5,309 bases of DNA, from the NCBI GenBank assembly GCA_027043825.1, contig JALUER010000020.1, positions 1 to 5,309 of the forward strand. Direction: 5' to 3'. Below the pieces are notes generated by a model that was not told the origin of the DNA, ran no database searches, and saw only the letters and a list, made by a program, of their open reading frames with translations. Of this stretch, positions 4,278 through 5,309 are shown piece after piece. Made by a program: the position numbers and the translations under genes. Within the stretch, counting starts at the first letter, position 1. Each line of letters starts with the position of its first letter. The DNA comes from Microcaldota archaeon. GTDB taxonomy: Archaea > Iainarchaeota > Iainarchaeia > JAADDC01.

Positions 4278-5309
4278 GTGATAGGGAGAACGCTCCGTCG
4301 AATTAACGGAAGAGGTTACAAGGCCTACAGGGAGCTCCTCGGAAGGGAGGAGACCGTTGACGGTGTTTCTGTCAGGGTGACGAGGGTCCAGGGTGACCCC
4401 TTCGCCCCTCCCTCCGTGGTGGAGGTGAGGACCTCCCTTCCCTCTCCTCCAGAGGAACCCATTCCCTTCGCGGACCATCTCCACCGCAAGCTCTTCTCCC
4501 TGTTTCCAAGGTTCTCCCTGAAGGGCGTCGGGGAGGGCAAGAGCGGGATAATAACCCTTCCAAGGCCCTCCCACATCGTCATACCCCGCTCCGCCGTGGA
4601 GGTGAGGGGAAGCCTCCTTGTTCTTCGCCTCTGGGTGGGGCTCCCCTCCCGCCGGAGAAGGATCCTCGGGGACGTCGCCGAGGAGCTCCTCCTGGAGAGA
4701 CTTCCCTCCCTCATGAAAGAGGCCCTAGAGCGAACGAGCGAAGGCGAGATTTCCAAGCGAACACTACTCTGGAAAGACCAAGAGTTTATAAGAAAGTGGC
4801 TGAGGGAAAAGGGCTACGTGGGCTTCGTGGCGGAGGGGAGCATCCTCCCCCGGGCCTGTGGGGGCTGCGAAGATCCCCTAAAAGACGCAATCCCCTTCGA
4901 GGCACCCAGGAGGTACGGTGAAGAGGTGGAACTCCCCTCGGGGAGGGTCATTGGGGGTCTCGTCCTCCGAAAACTGAACCACATCGTGGGGCCCGCCTTC
5001 CACGGGAAGACCACCCTCCTGGAGGCCATTTACAGCGGCGTCTGGAACCACGTCCCGGGGGATGGGAGGGAATACGTGATAACCGAGGAATCCTCCTTCT
5101 ACATCGAGAGCGAGAACGGGCGCTGGGTGAGCTGCGTGGACCTCCGGGCCTTCCTCAAGGGACTGCCTGGAAAGAGAGACGTGTCCTGTTTTTCTACCCG
5201 GGACGCCAGCGGCTCCACCTCCATCGCCTCCTCCCTCCAGGAGGCCGTGGAGGTAGGGGTAAAGCACGTCCTCATCGACGAGGACAGCACCGCCACCAAC
5301 TTCATACAC
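4278..5309 (+). CDS. Predicted ABC-class ATPase, COG3044 / PF09818 family, N-terminal 344 codons (runs off right edge)
   Basis: The frame is open from a GTG directly after the TGA of the peptidase gene to the window end. The family is usually about 550 aa, so roughly the last 200 residues are missing. The N-terminal region has VQGDPFAPPSVVEVR (about 37-51), LPRPSHIVIPRSAVEVR and RLWVGLP, all typical of this family. The nucleotide-binding core follows: a P-loop variant GPAFHGKTT (238-246), HVPGDGREYVIT, the ABC-like signature region DASGSTSIASSLQEA (309-323) and the Walker B strand VLIDED (331-336) followed by STATNF. The family has a single ATPase domain and no membrane part; its cellular role is not established. 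The start cannot lie further upstream, because the preceding TGA is in the same frame. Local oddity: a CGGC pair at C194/C197 just after the ILPR motif. Confidence 0.88.
   Translation, partial: MIGRTLRRINGRGYKAYRELLGREETVDGVSVRVTRVQGDPFAPPSVVEVRTSLPSPPEEPIPFADHLHRKLFSLFPRFSLKGVGEGKSGIITLPRPSHIVIPRSAVEVRGSLLVLRLWVGLPSRRRRILGDVAEELLLERLPSLMKEALERTSEGEISKRTLLWKDQEFIRKWLREKGYVGFVAEGSILPRACGGCEDPLKDAIPFEAPRRYGEEVELPSGRVIGGLVLRKLNHIVGPAFHGKTTLLEAIYSGVWNHVPGDGREYVITEESSFYIESENGRWVSCVDLRAFLKGLPGKRDVSCFSTRDASGSTSIASSLQEAVEVGVKHVLIDEDSTATNFIH

Noticed and set aside
3213..4574. A 453-codon open frame on the minus strand opposite the M20 peptidase and the start of the ATPase
   Set aside because: It is antisense to two well-recognised proteins with complete motifs. 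Its translation is a Gly/Val/His/Leu-rich low-information sequence typical of the antisense of GC-rich codons.
4781..4795. TTTATAAG resembling a TATA box
   Set aside because: It lies inside the ATPase coding sequence, where the bases are explained by E-F-I-R-K codons, and no gene starts about 27 bases away.
4878..5309. Minus-strand open frame at the right edge
   Set aside because: It is antisense to the P-loop, signature and Walker B region of the COG3044 ATPase.

Overview
The window reads as chromosomal DNA from a thermophilic-type archaeon, probably euryarchaeal; the lineage is an inference. The evidence is an archaeal/eukaryotic NMD3 gene, an archaeal dCTP-deaminase-fold dUTPase, a COG3044-type ABC-class ATPase, A/T-rich TATA-like boxes placed about 26-28 bases before start codons (the leaderless archaeal pattern), an internal operon gene with a strong GGAGGTGA ribosome site, and GC-rich, Arg/Glu-rich proteins. 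No tRNA, rRNA, CRISPR array, insertion sequence or long repeat was seen.

Layout: (1) The minus strand from 561 to the left edge carries the N-terminal 187 codons of NMD3. (2) On the plus strand, 655-1089 encodes a small membrane protein of the 'small multidrug export' family (COG2426/PF06695). Its 3' end overlaps by 35 bp the end of (3) a minus-strand pair: a 96-aa unrecognised basic protein (2006-1716) followed by a UlaG/UPF0173-like metallo-hydrolase (1711-1055). (4) Divergent from that pair, plus-strand 2040-2561 encodes a compact AbiEii-like nucleotidyltransferase, noticeably richer in A/T than its neighbours. (5) The minus-strand dUTPase (3139-2642) converges on it. (6) Divergent from the dUTPase, an M20 metallopeptidase (3171-4277) is followed at once and in the same frame (TGA-GTG) by a COG3044 ABC-class ATPase, which runs off the right edge.

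The genes do not form one pathway. They look like small housekeeping transcription units (ribosome assembly, nucleotide-pool cleaning, peptide or acyl-amino-acid hydrolysis) with one toxin-like nucleotidyltransferase among them. The most distinctive non-coding feature is the repeated use of very short divergent intergenic gaps (33 and 31 bp). In each gap two leaderless promoters interlock, so that each TATA-like element lies beside the opposite gene's start codon. I did not find clear evidence of a wholly new multi-gene system. The best candidates for a second look are the orphan AbiEii-like gene, the 96-aa protein paired with the metallo-hydrolase, and the peptidase/ATPase pair.
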